This document shows, one piece after another, positions 37,864 to 46,699 of a DNA stretch of 64,000 nucleotides (positions are counted from its first letter, which is position 1; each line of letters starts with the position of its first letter). The stretch is from contig KB235926.1 in NCBI GenBank assembly GCA_000332255.1, positions 903,416-967,415 of the forward strand. The letters run 5' to 3'. The stretch is from a cyanobacterium PCC 7702. Lineage in GTDB: Bacteria; Cyanobacteriota; Cyanobacteriia; Cyanobacteriales; Nostocaceae. A program made the position numbers and the translations under genes. The notes below the pieces were generated by a model. The model saw only the letters and a program-made list of their open reading frames with translations. It was not told the origin of the DNA and did not search any database.

Positions 37864-38189
37864 TTCGCAACTAGGAATTTTTGTATTTGTGTCATCAAAC
37901 TTTTATTCCGGGGAATGCTGTTATTCCCCAAAGCAAATTTTACTTCTGACCTTATTTACTTGAAAATACTGAAAAAGAGTTACGTACTAGTAATATGTAT
38001 TATATTTATTTTTTACGTAAAATTAACTAAAATTTTGATAAACTTCTAATTTCGGAAATTAATTTGACAATTAAATGTATAAAATTAAATACATCCAGCT
38101 TTTAACCTCCAATTAACTTTTGCCTTGAGAAGCAGTGTTGGGAAGAAGTTGGAAGAATTTTGGAATTAAAAATAACATAAAGATAACAA
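37864..38189. other. 326-bp AT-rich intergenic region
   Basis: No gene or clear hairpin seen. Contains the leader of the GAF kinase gene. A weak inverted pair TATTCCGGGGAA-TGCTG-TTATTCCCC at about 37904-37929 follows the NADAR gene. Confidence 0.4.
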
Positions 38190-40997
38190 ATGACCTATAC
38201 TCAGAGCCATTTACAGCCAACATTTGACCATACAGGTTTTCTGCAGCGCATTACAAGCAGCATCAGGCGATCGCTCCAACTACAGGATATATTAGAAGAC
38301 ACGGTTGTGCAGCTGCGTAACTACTTAGGTACGGATCGTGTCAAAGTGTATCGATTTGAGACCGATGGCAGCGGCGAAGTCATTGCAGAATCGATACACG
38401 AACAAAACTTACCATCTTTATTAGGGCTGCACTTTCCCGCAGATAACATTCCAAACGAAGCCAGACAGATGTATCTGTGGGCGCGGCAACGCACTATTGT
38501 AGATGTATCAACCGGACGAATAGGATTATCCTGGCTGCAGTCATTTCATAGGGGAGAAAAAGAAGCGATCGCCAGCGAGTATTTCCAATACAGACGGGTA
38601 GATCCTTGTCATCTGGAATACTTAAAAGCCATGGGCGTGCAGTCTTCCTTAGTAGTACCAATTTTAAATTACGACCAAAAAGAGGAATTAACACTGCCGC
38701 AGTTGTGGGGATTGCTTGTCTCCCACCACAGTAAACCGCGAACATTTTTGAAACGGGAAATTCGCACCGTACAGCAAGTAGCTGAGCAGTTATCTTTAGC
38801 AGTCAGTGTTAATAATTTACTCGTTCAAACCCGCGCCGAGGAACAACGAGAAGCTATAGTCAATCGCGTTAGTTTGTTATTGAACACAGTTCCTGAAATT
38901 CAATTTTCGCAAGCATTAGCAGAAACTGTTGCGGCCTTCGGTGCAGTTGGTGGTAGACTTTATATCCGGGTAACAAACGAATTGTACACTTGCGGTGTAC
39001 AGCCAGTATCGCCACCAGAATCAGAAAACCAAGTCATAGAAGAACACTCTGGCTGGCAAAATTGGATAGCCCAGTCCGAGCACGGTCAGGTCCTAGCAGT
39101 TCAAGACCTCTACAAACAACCGCAATTAAAAGTTTTAGCTTGTTTGTTTCAATCAACTCGCATCCGCGCGCTGCTAGTGATTCCCCTGTATTACCGCCAA
39201 AAATTTCTCGGTTGTTTAAGCATTTTTCGTAAGGAATTCGATACCGAAATTGTATGGGCTGGATGTAGTAAAAAAAATCATCAGCAACGTCTACCCCAGT
39301 TTTCTTTTACAACGTGGCGAGAACACAAAAAAGGACAAGCACCGCAGTGGAAACCACAAGAAATTTCCCTTGCCGAAACTTTATACCATCACTTTTCTAT
39401 GGCTGTGCAGCAGCAGTTGATGTATCAAAAAGTGACAAGCATGCGCTTGCAGGTACAACAATTAAACCTCAACTTAAAACGTAAAGTAGAAGAACAAACG
39501 GCTCAGCTGCAAAAGTCATTGCAATTTTCTACCTTACTCAAGCAAATTACAGACCAAATTCACAGCACGCTTTCTTTGCAGACAATCTTGCAAACTATCG
39601 TCATCGAAGTGAGAAAATTGCTCCAAGCAGACCGAGTAATAATTTATCAGTTTTTGAGCAATAGCGAAGGTCAAGTTATTTTTGAAGAAGTTAAGGGTAA
39701 CTGGAAATCCGTGTTGGGAATGAAAGCTCCACCGGAATGTTTTCCTGATGAATATACCCTGCTTTATTTTCGCGGCAGAGTAAGAGCAATTAACAATGTT
39801 TTTGCTACTTCTTTGAGTCCCTGTCATCAAGAATTTTTGCAAAGCATGCAAGTACAAGCTTGCTTGATCGTTCCCATCAAGACAAGCACCCAACTTTGGG
39901 GATTGCTAATTGCTCACAACTGCAGTGCTCCCAGAAATTGGCACGATGATGAAATAGACTTATTGCAACAGTTAGCAGATCAGGCGGCGATCGCCATTCA
40001 ACAAGCGCAGCTATACGAGCAAAGTTGTGCTGCCCAAGCACAGGCCATGGCTAAAGCCGCACAATTAGAAAGCGCTCTCCAGCAGTTACAACAAACACAA
40101 ACACAACTGATCCATACGGAAAAAATGTCCAGTTTGGGACAGTTGGTAGCAGGTATAGCTCACGAAATTAACAATCCCGTTAACTTTATTTACGGAAACC
40201 TCGCTCATGCGATTAACTACACCCAGCAACTGTTGGAACTTTTGCAGCTGTACAGATTGTATTATCCTCAAGCCAACGAAGAAATTGACGCTAAAGCCAA
40301 CGCCATAGATTTAGATTTTCTCAGTGAAGACCTACCAAAAATACTGTCATCCATGCAAGTGGGAGCAGAGCGGATCCGAGCTATTGTTGTGTCCCTGCGC
40401 AATTTTTCTCGTCTGGATCAAGCTGGTATTAAGCTTGTGGACTTGCACGAAGGCATCGACAACGCCTTGTTACTTTTACAACATCGCTGTCAGCCTACTG
40501 GGGAGTTTCCCGGCATTGAGGTAATTAAAGATTATGGCAATTTACCATTGGTCGAATGCTATGCCGGGGAAATCAACCAAGTGTTTATGAATATTTTGGC
40601 CAATGCCATCGACGAACTTGCCTACTATGCTGATAGGGAAAAAGCATCGCTGCCAAAATATACTTTACAAATTCGAATTTCTACCAGATTGAGCGAGGAT
40701 GGTAAGCGCGCTGTGGTTTGCATAGCTGACAACGGACCGGGAATGTCCGAACAGGTAAAAAAAAGAATTTTCGATCCATTTTTTACTACCAAACCAATAG
40801 GTAAAGGTATGGGACTGGGACTTGCTATTAGCTACCAGATTATAGTCAAAAAACACGGCGGCAGCATTGAATGCAGCTCGGAAATAGGCAAAGGTACTCA
40901 GTTTTGGTTGGAAATTCCTCTCAAACAAATAGCTAAAAACAGCAGCGAATTGCCAACTGCAAGCTATCCGATATCAACAGCAACAGGCGATCGCTAG
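38190..40997 (+). CDS. GAF-domain sensor histidine kinase, possible cyanobacteriochrome
   Basis: 935 residues. Three GAF domains (about 20-215, 230-415, 450-620), a coiled-coil linker, then HisKA with His658 in [14 protein letters not shown] and HATPase (about 795-920; [28 protein letters not shown]). GAF1 has phytochrome-like [14 protein letters not shown] and [15 protein letters not shown] (Cys140-His); GAF3 has [15 protein letters not shown] (Cys545-His) and [10 protein letters not shown]. The Cys-His pair is the bilin attachment site in phytochrome-type GAF domains, so one or both may bind a tetrapyrrole. GAF2 lacks it. No output receiver is fused; the orphan receiver at 36.5 kb is a conceivable partner. 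Confidence 0.88.
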   Translation: MTYTQSHLQPTFDHTGFLQRITSSIRRSLQLQDILEDTVVQLRNYLGTDRVKVYRFETDGSGEVIAESIHEQNLPSLLGLHFPADNIPNEARQMYLWARQRTIVDVSTGRIGLSWLQSFHRGEKEAIASEYFQYRRVDPCHLEYLKAMGVQSSLVVPILNYDQKEELTLPQLWGLLVSHHSKPRTFLKREIRTVQQVAEQLSLAVSVNNLLVQTRAEEQREAIVNRVSLLLNTVPEIQFSQALAETVAAFGAVGGRLYIRVTNELYTCGVQPVSPPESENQVIEEHSGWQNWIAQSEHGQVLAVQDLYKQPQLKVLACLFQSTRIRALLVIPLYYRQKFLGCLSIFRKEFDTEIVWAGCSKKNHQQRLPQFSFTTWREHKKGQAPQWKPQEISLAETLYHHFSMAVQQQLMYQKVTSMRLQVQQLNLNLKRKVEEQTAQLQKSLQFSTLLKQITDQIHSTLSLQTILQTIVIEVRKLLQADRVIIYQFLSNSEGQVIFEEVKGNWKSVLGMKAPPECFPDEYTLLYFRGRVRAINNVFATSLSPCHQEFLQSMQVQACLIVPIKTSTQLWGLLIAHNCSAPRNWHDDEIDLLQQLADQAAIAIQQAQLYEQSCAAQAQAMAKAAQLESALQQLQQTQTQLIHTEKMSSLGQLVAGIAHEINNPVNFIYGNLAHAINYTQQLLELLQLYRLYYPQANEEIDAKANAIDLDFLSEDLPKILSSMQVGAERIRAIVVSLRNFSRLDQAGIKLVDLHEGIDNALLLLQHRCQPTGEFPGIEVIKDYGNLPLVECYAGEINQVFMNILANAIDELAYYADREKASLPKYTLQIRISTRLSEDGKRAVVCIADNGPGMSEQVKKRIFDPFFTTKPIGKGMGLGLAISYQIIVKKHGGSIECSSEIGKGTQFWLEIPLKQIAKNSSELPTASYPISTATGDR

Positions 40998-41059
40998 AAA
41001 GCATTGCCAGTATTTGTGTAGTATTTTGGGTGGAAGTCTGTCTTTTGCTATCAATTCCA

Positions 41060-41794
41060 ATGAAACAGCTCCTCAGCCAAGTATTAAACCAGAAAAAATA
41101 CCTACAGTGGCTGATATTGCCATTGACGGTAATTGTTCTAGCCTCTTCACTAGTTGCTACACCTGCTGCTAAAGCTACAGGTGTGTACGACATCCCCGCT
41201 CTGACGCCTGATACCTGGGTTGTCGATCAAGCTGACGTAATTAGCCGTATTAACGAAGCCAAGCTCAGCAGTACCTTTGAAGAATTAGCAAAAAAAACTG
41301 GATATGAAGTGAGAATTGTAACGGTTCGTCGCCTAGATTACGGCGAAACCCCGCAAAGTTTTGCCAAAGCATTATTTGCAAAATGGTTTCCCACAAAAGA
41401 AGCACAAGCTAATCAAGTCTTGCTGACCATCGATACCGTCACCAACGGTACCGCCATCATCAGCGGCGATCGCGTCAAGTCTACAATGCCGGAGGAAATA
41501 GCTCAAAGCGTAGCTAATGAAACACTAACCTTTCCTTTGCGCCAAGGAGACAAATACAATCAAGCCTTTTTAGATGCAAGCGATCGCCTGGTAGCTGTAC
41601 TTTCCGGTCAACCCGACCCTGGTCCACCCAAAGTAGTTGACAACCTGCAGGTAGAAAGCACCTTTAAAAAAGGAGAAAAAACAGATACAGGCAATGCTGT
41701 TGCCTGGGTAGTGGGACTTTTAATTGCTGCTACCATTATTCCCATGGCAACTTACTATATTTACCAAATCAACCAACCATCTTCTAATAGTTAA
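41060..41794 (+). CDS. psb32: Photosystem II repair protein Psb32 (TPM domain)
   Basis: About 244 residues from ATG 41060. N-terminal signal or membrane segment (LILPLTVIVLASSLVATPAAKA), a TPM domain (DTWVVDQADVISRINEAKL, GYEVRIVTVRRLDYGETP, FAKWFPTKEAQANQVLLTID) and a C-terminal membrane helix (AVAWVVGLLIAATIIPMATYYIY). Psb32 is a thylakoid protein that protects PSII from photodamage and speeds repair in Synechocystis. An upstream frame extension to 41030 is not needed. Confidence 0.9.
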   Translation: MKQLLSQVLNQKKYLQWLILPLTVIVLASSLVATPAAKATGVYDIPALTPDTWVVDQADVISRINEAKLSSTFEELAKKTGYEVRIVTVRRLDYGETPQSFAKALFAKWFPTKEAQANQVLLTIDTVTNGTAIISGDRVKSTMPEEIAQSVANETLTFPLRQGDKYNQAFLDASDRLVAVLSGQPDPGPPKVVDNLQVESTFKKGEKTDTGNAVAWVVGLLIAATIIPMATYYIYQINQPSSNS

Positions 41795-41849
41795 TGGCGA
41801 AAGGTTAGTAGGTAGGAAAAATAATTACTATCTACTAACTGCTAATAAT
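41786..41849. repeat. TTAGTAG/CTACTAA-rich intergenic repeat
   Basis: ATAGTTAATGGC, GGTTAGTAGGTAGG and ACTATCTACTAACTGCTAAT repeat the degenerate heptamer seen between atpB and atpC. It fills the gap between the convergent psb32 and PAS-kinase genes and can form a hairpin. Confidence 0.6.
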
Positions 41850-44800
41850 TTTTGCGCTCCGCCAGAGATGGAATTGCTAAAGGAAGGGTGAACCAAAAAG
41901 TTACTCCCTGCTTGCGGTTGCTGATAACACCAATCTCGCCACCGTGAGCTTTAATAATTTGCTTGCAAATATACATTTGCAAACTAGTATCTGCAGAACA
42001 ACGAGCTTGTGGCTTTTGGATTTGCAGTTCGAAAAAGCGATCGCACTCTAGCTTGTTTAAGGGAACACCATTATCTTGAATCGTAAAGCGAATCATTTGT
42101 GCTTCCACTTGGGCAGAAATTTTTAGTTTTAATCCTGGTGGATTTTTTTGCAAGCTGTGCGTCACTAAATTAACAAATACTTTCTGCAATTGGATCGGAT
42201 CGGCAAAAACTAGCGGGAAATCTTGAGGAAGCGACTTGTGACAACAGGCTTGATTGTGCTTTAACATTGGCTCTATATCTTTGAAAATAGCCTCTGCAAG
42301 GGTGTGAAATGGAATTACCTCTTTGTTTAAAATCACTCCCTGGGTCTTGCTAGAATGAATTTCTAGTAGAGAATCAATCATTCGCAGCTGGCGATCGTTA
42401 CCCTGAATCATTCGCTCGATTGTAGAACGAGGTACGCAAATCAAAGACGAAGACGCGCAACAGCTATTTCCAGCTGCAGTTGTGGCAAAACTGTAGGAAG
42501 TAGAAACTAAAGGATAAGAGCAAGGAAGCACGCCGCTTATTTCCTCCAGATTTTGTATCCCATCGGTTGCGACCAAAGACTGCGCATCTTTTGATTGACT
42601 GTTTATTTCCTGATTTTTGAGCAGATTTTGCAACACCATCAAATTACCCACCACGCAAGTGCGCAAATCGTGAGAAATTGTATGCAGCACAACGTCTTTA
42701 ATTTGATGAATTTCTTGCAATTGTTGGATTTTTTGCTGTAATTGCGTAGTGCGCTGTTGTACCTGACGTTCTAGATTGGCGTTGAGCTGTGCTAATTGTT
42801 TGTAAAGTCGAGCTTGTTGGATAGCAATACCCAACTGTTGGGATAACTGCTGCAGCAAATCTATGTCCATTGCTTGCCAAGTACGTGGTTTGCTGCAAGA
42901 ATTAGCAATTAATGCCCCAAACAATTCTTTGCCAACCATGATTGGTACAGCTAAGATAGCTTTGGTTTGAAATTTTTCCCAAACTGCTGCAATTTGGGGA
43001 GATGGCTGTATTTGCGTAATATCTTCAATTACGCGCACTTGCTCGCTCAGCAGCAGCGTTTGCAATTGTTGCCAATCTCCTCGATGGAAGTTGTTCTTGC
43101 AGCCAACAATTGCGGGATACTTGGGATCTGTTGATTCTGCAACAATTCTAAATCGAGTATTGCAGGTGTTGACGATAATAAATACCCTATCTACTTGCAA
43201 AAATTGGCGGACTTCATTAACAGTAGTTTGCAGAATTTGCTCAAGATCCAGCGAGTTCCTAATTTGTACTAATGTTTGTGCTAACAAGCGATCGCGTCCT
43301 GCTGACAAACGCAGTAATTTTTCTGCGCGCTTGCGTTCGGTAATGTCATAAACAACCCACAACATGGACGCCTGACCAGCAATGGTGATACTCTCGGCAG
43401 AAAATAGCACCACTAATGCTTGACCGGATTTGGTAAAAAATACCGTTTCCAGATTGCGAATGGATCCTTGTTGTTGCAACTTCTTTGTGATGGTGTCCCC
43501 GTGCGCAGGATGCATCCAAATATTTAACTGCTTGGAACTGCGACCGATGACTTCCTCTCGACTAAAACCAGTCATTTGCACGAAAGCATCGTTAACATCA
43601 AGGTAGCATCCGTCTTTTAGCCTGAGAATAGCAATTGCGATCAAACTAGAATAAAAAGCTTTGGAAAACTTTTCCTCCGACTTGCGCAAAGCAAGTTCTG
43701 TTTGTTTGCGTTCTGTGATGTCTTGACTGACGGCAAGCAGGCAAGGAGTACCATCTAGATGTATAATCTCGGCAGAAACTTGCACTAAAATTATCTGTCC
43801 GGATTTTTTGCGAAAGGCAAATTCCTGATTGCGAATAGCTCCTTGCCGCTGTAAATTTTGTAAAAATTTGATGCGATCGCTAGGGTTGGCCCAAATATTT
43901 AATTCCAAAGCAGTACGACCTACTGCTTCCCAACGTTCGTAACCGCTGAGCTGGACAAAGCTGTCGTTAACATCTATGTAGCGTCCTTCTTGCAGAGTAC
44001 TGATCGTAATGGGATTGGGACTGCAACGAAAAGCTAAAGCAAATTTTTGGTCGGGGTCCCCGAAAATTTGCTGAATAGCGCAAATTTTTGGGGTTCCCCT
44101 TTGGTCCAGAGTTTGCAGCGCTAATTTTGTTTGTTTCCATTCAGTAATGTCCCGGACAATTACAAGTACTTCGTCTTTTCCACTTTTGATTAAGCGCGCT
44201 TGATAATTTTTTATTCCTGAAGGCGTTAACAGTTGGTATTCACGCGTTTGTAACTTCCCGCTTGCTAAAGTTTCCGCGATCGCCTCTTGGTAAATAGAAG
44301 CTACATCAGAGGGTAACAAATCTTGTACATTTTTGCCAATTACTTCTGCTGCAGTATTACCTTTGCAGTCTAAATACTCTCCGCTGCAACTGATGCGCAA
44401 TACTAAATCGGGAATAGCATCTAAAATTGCTCGATAGCACAGCTCGGTTTCTTGCCATTTTTGCTGGGCTATTTTTCGATCTGTAATATCTATCAACACC
44501 CCTTCCCAAATAATGTCTCCATTTGCTTGTTTTTCAGGATGGGAACAACCTTCAATCCACTTGAGTTGACCGCTAAAAGTAATTATCCGACCTTCCCAAC
44601 GCCAGGTTTGTGCACTGACCCGCGCACGAGCGACCGATTCTATAAATGCTTTTGCATCCTCTGGATGAAGAAGTTTGTAAAGTATCCGAAAATCTTTTTG
44701 TACGACTTGTGGTTCTAACTCGCACAACTGTTTGCAGCCAGAACTAATATAAAGTAAGCTTTGAAAGCCATCTTGCCGCTGTAAAAATTGAAATACTATC

Positions 44801-44883
44801 CCTGGTATGCAAGCAGCTATTTTTTCTCGCGGCGACCATGCTTGAGAATTCAATGGGTGTGGGGTGTTCGCAATTTCGTCCAT
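41842..44883 (-). CDS. Multi-PAS/GAF sensor histidine kinase with in-frame repeat insertion
   Basis: About 1013 residues from ATG 44883 (MDEIANTPHPLNSQ); ATG 44916 is an alternative. Order: PAS-PAC about 25-145, PAS 150-255, an 18-residue insertion about 260-277, PAS 280-390, PAS 400-515, GAF 530-690 (LWALIANSC-like FGALIANSCSKPRTW), coiled coil, HisKA with His738 in ISHDLRTCVVGN, HATPase to the end (IQDNGVPLNK, GGEIGVISNRKQGVTFWFTL). The N-box is degenerate (FVNLVTHSLQKN, His where Asn is usual), so kinase activity is uncertain. The inserted RGTPKICAIQQIFGDPDQ is encoded by the palindromic repeat at 44053-44099. Confidence 0.88.
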   Translation of the reverse strand: MDEIANTPHPLNSQAWSPREKIAACIPGIVFQFLQRQDGFQSLLYISSGCKQLCELEPQVVQKDFRILYKLLHPEDAKAFIESVARARVSAQTWRWEGRIITFSGQLKWIEGCSHPEKQANGDIIWEGVLIDITDRKIAQQKWQETELCYRAILDAIPDLVLRISCSGEYLDCKGNTAAEVIGKNVQDLLPSDVASIYQEAIAETLASGKLQTREYQLLTPSGIKNYQARLIKSGKDEVLVIVRDITEWKQTKLALQTLDQRGTPKICAIQQIFGDPDQKFALAFRCSPNPITISTLQEGRYIDVNDSFVQLSGYERWEAVGRTALELNIWANPSDRIKFLQNLQRQGAIRNQEFAFRKKSGQIILVQVSAEIIHLDGTPCLLAVSQDITERKQTELALRKSEEKFSKAFYSSLIAIAILRLKDGCYLDVNDAFVQMTGFSREEVIGRSSKQLNIWMHPAHGDTITKKLQQQGSIRNLETVFFTKSGQALVVLFSAESITIAGQASMLWVVYDITERKRAEKLLRLSAGRDRLLAQTLVQIRNSLDLEQILQTTVNEVRQFLQVDRVFIIVNTCNTRFRIVAESTDPKYPAIVGCKNNFHRGDWQQLQTLLLSEQVRVIEDITQIQPSPQIAAVWEKFQTKAILAVPIMVGKELFGALIANSCSKPRTWQAMDIDLLQQLSQQLGIAIQQARLYKQLAQLNANLERQVQQRTTQLQQKIQQLQEIHQIKDVVLHTISHDLRTCVVGNLMVLQNLLKNQEINSQSKDAQSLVATDGIQNLEEISGVLPCSYPLVSTSYSFATTAAGNSCCASSSLICVPRSTIERMIQGNDRQLRMIDSLLEIHSSKTQGVILNKEVIPFHTLAEAIFKDIEPMLKHNQACCHKSLPQDFPLVFADPIQLQKVFVNLVTHSLQKNPPGLKLKISAQVEAQMIRFTIQDNGVPLNKLECDRFFELQIQKPQARCSADTSLQMYICKQIIKAHGGEIGVISNRKQGVTFWFTLPLAIPSLAERKNY
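44053..44099. repeat. 47-bp palindromic repeat, copy 2 (inside kinase gene)
   Basis: Arms CCCCGAAAATTTGC (44058-44071) and GCAAATTTTTGGGG (44080-44093), loop TGAATAGC, outer GGGG-T and TT-CCCC. It is bounded by the 7-bp direct repeat TTTGGTC (44046-44052 and 44100-44106). Element plus one direct repeat is 54 bp, so the reading frame is kept and 18 residues are added. Confidence 0.92.
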
Positions 44884-45525
44884 GCTTCGATCTTTTGGGC
44901 AATTGATGATAAGCACGTTTGCCAGGGAAATTAAAATTAAAGGTGCTTCTGCTTTAAGGGTAGAAGGTCTTTGGTGTTAGGCATTCACCCTGTTGGGTGA
45001 ATAAAAAGGTTATTTCTGAGTTATTTGCACCGTCATTTAAGTAAATTTACGAACAAAAAGGCTTTTTTGTTCATCGTAATTTATTTAGAAAAAATTTATA
45101 CGTAATTTCACTTAAAAAAGCGATTTTGGGGACTTTTTATCCTTTAATAATGTTTTAAATTTGACTAAATATCTCAACGCTAATATATTCGTTTTAGGAA
45201 GTGACTGTAAAAAGTTTTTCTTTGTTTGCTAAAAATCCAGTTAATATGCGGCTACGGCCGCTACGAAAAAACCGTTAGTTAAAGACAAAACGCCTGGAAT
45301 TACTGAGAAAGATGCTGACAAGACAACACTTCGTGAGCGGTATTGATGGCAAAGGGGTGATTTTGAAATTGGTGGGTGTATTTTTTTCAGAGCGGATGGC
45401 TTTCCCAACGTACCTTGTGAAAACATCTGAAATTGATGATTTCTGGCAGCAAATACAGATGGCGGTAAGATGGGAAAGGGGTAGTGGGAGAATCAAGACC
45501 AGCACCGACGTCGATTTGGAAAGTG
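44884..45525. other. Intergenic region between PAS kinase and dapF
   Basis: Two hairpins: ATTCACCC (44983-44990) / GGGTGAAT (44995-45002), likely in the kinase leader, and GAACAAAAA / TTTTTGTTC around GGCT at about 45054-45075. The part from 45240 to 45525 has open frames on both strands without protein-like character, and the dapF stop lies at its end. No gene supported. Confidence 0.5.
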
Positions 45526-46368
45526 TTAGGACAGTTGATATTTTCCCTGAAAAACTTTTTTTGCAGGTCCGGTCATGTAAACTCGCCGGTCTGCGTTAGA
45601 CCATTCGATGCGCAAACAGCCTCCAGGAAGTTCTACAGTAGCAGCGCGATCGCACCTTCCCGTTAAAACTCCAGCCACCACGGACGCACACGCTCCAGTA
45701 CCGCAAGCAAGGGTAACACCAGCACCTCGCTCCCAGACTCGCATTTTCAAATAATCTCGGCGTACTGTTTGAATGAATTCAGTGTTGGTGCGTTGGGGAA
45801 AAACAGGGTGATGCTCGAACAAAGGACCGATAGTTTCTAAAGGAATTGCTGCGACATCTTCTACAAAAGTAACGCAGTGGGGGTTACCCATACTCACGCA
45901 AGTAACCTCCCAAACTTTTCCTGCTACTTCCAGCGGGCGATTAATGACTTTTTCACCAGCTGGACACAAAGTTGTGGGTATTTCACCGGCGAGTAACAAA
46001 GGAATACCCATATCCACCTTCACTTGACCATCAGGCATCAATTCCGGCACGATCGTACCAGCCAAAGTGTGGATGCGATATTTGTGGCGAAAATCGCCTT
46101 CTAATTCTGCCAAAAAAGCAGCCAGACAGCGAATTCCATTACCGCACATTTCTGGTTCCGAACCGTCGGAATTAAAAATTCGCATGCTGTAGTCCGTACC
46201 GTTGACTCCGGGTAGGACAAAAATTACACCATCAGCGCCGATACCAAAGTGGCGATCGCACAAAGTTTGTGCTTGCTTGGGACTGAGCAGGGGCGTAGAT
46301 GACAAGCGATTGTCAATCAGGATAAAATCATTGCCCAAACCGTGATACTTAGTAAATTCGATTGCCAT
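45526..46368 (-). CDS. dapF: Diaminopimelate epimerase
   Basis: Converts LL- to meso-diaminopimelate for lysine and peptidoglycan synthesis. The 280-residue protein has the two catalytic cysteines in [12 protein letters not shown] and [18 protein letters not shown], plus the N-terminal [17 protein letters not shown] and [11 protein letters not shown]. Normal length. It is divergent from hfq with an 84-bp gap, an arrangement I recall for other filamentous cyanobacteria. Confidence 0.97.
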   Translation of the reverse strand: MAIEFTKYHGLGNDFILIDNRLSSTPLLSPKQAQTLCDRHFGIGADGVIFVLPGVNGTDYSMRIFNSDGSEPEMCGNGIRCLAAFLAELEGDFRHKYRIHTLAGTIVPELMPDGQVKVDMGIPLLLAGEIPTTLCPAGEKVINRPLEVAGKVWEVTCVSMGNPHCVTFVEDVAAIPLETIGPLFEHHPVFPQRTNTEFIQTVRRDYLKMRVWERGAGVTLACGTGACASVVAGVLTGRCDRAATVELPGGCLRIEWSNADRRVYMTGPAKKVFQGKYQLS

Positions 46369-46452
46369 TTTGCCAAGTGGTGAATTATATTTGTATTTTC
46401 TTGCATGTCACTAGTCACGGATAAATGACTAATGACCGATGGTTAATTACTA

Positions 46453-46674
46453 ATGACTATGATCGCGGAATTTGACACTTCACTACCTAGTAACAGGCAA
46501 ATACAGAACCTGATTAAACAAGCATCGCCTATAGACATTAAACTTATAACGAACGAAATATTGACAGGAAAAGTTATTTGGCAGGATCATCACAGTATTT
46601 GTCTGGTAGACGAAAACAACCAACAGACGATAGTGTGGAAGCAGGCGATCGCCTACATTAAACCGAAAGGCTAA
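46453..46674 (+). CDS. hfq: Hfq, cyanobacterial type
   Basis: 73-residue Sm-like protein: SNRQIQNLIKQASPIDIKLITNEILTGKVIWQDHHSICLV (residues about 12-51) and a final VWKQAIAYIKPKG. The divergent Sm2 end replaces the enterobacterial KHA motif, as expected for cyanobacteria, where Hfq affects motility and nitrogen fixation and binds RNA weakly. A second ATG at 46459 is possible. Divergent from dapF. Confidence 0.93.
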   Translation: MTMIAEFDTSLPSNRQIQNLIKQASPIDIKLITNEILTGKVIWQDHHSICLVDENNQQTIVWKQAIAYIKPKG

Positions 46675-46699
46675 AAGCAGCCGAGGCTTTCTTTTATCT

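Noticed and set aside
45240-45525. Overlapping frames on both strands before dapF
   Set aside because: No conserved motif, unusual codon use, and they overlap the dapF end; not supported as genes.
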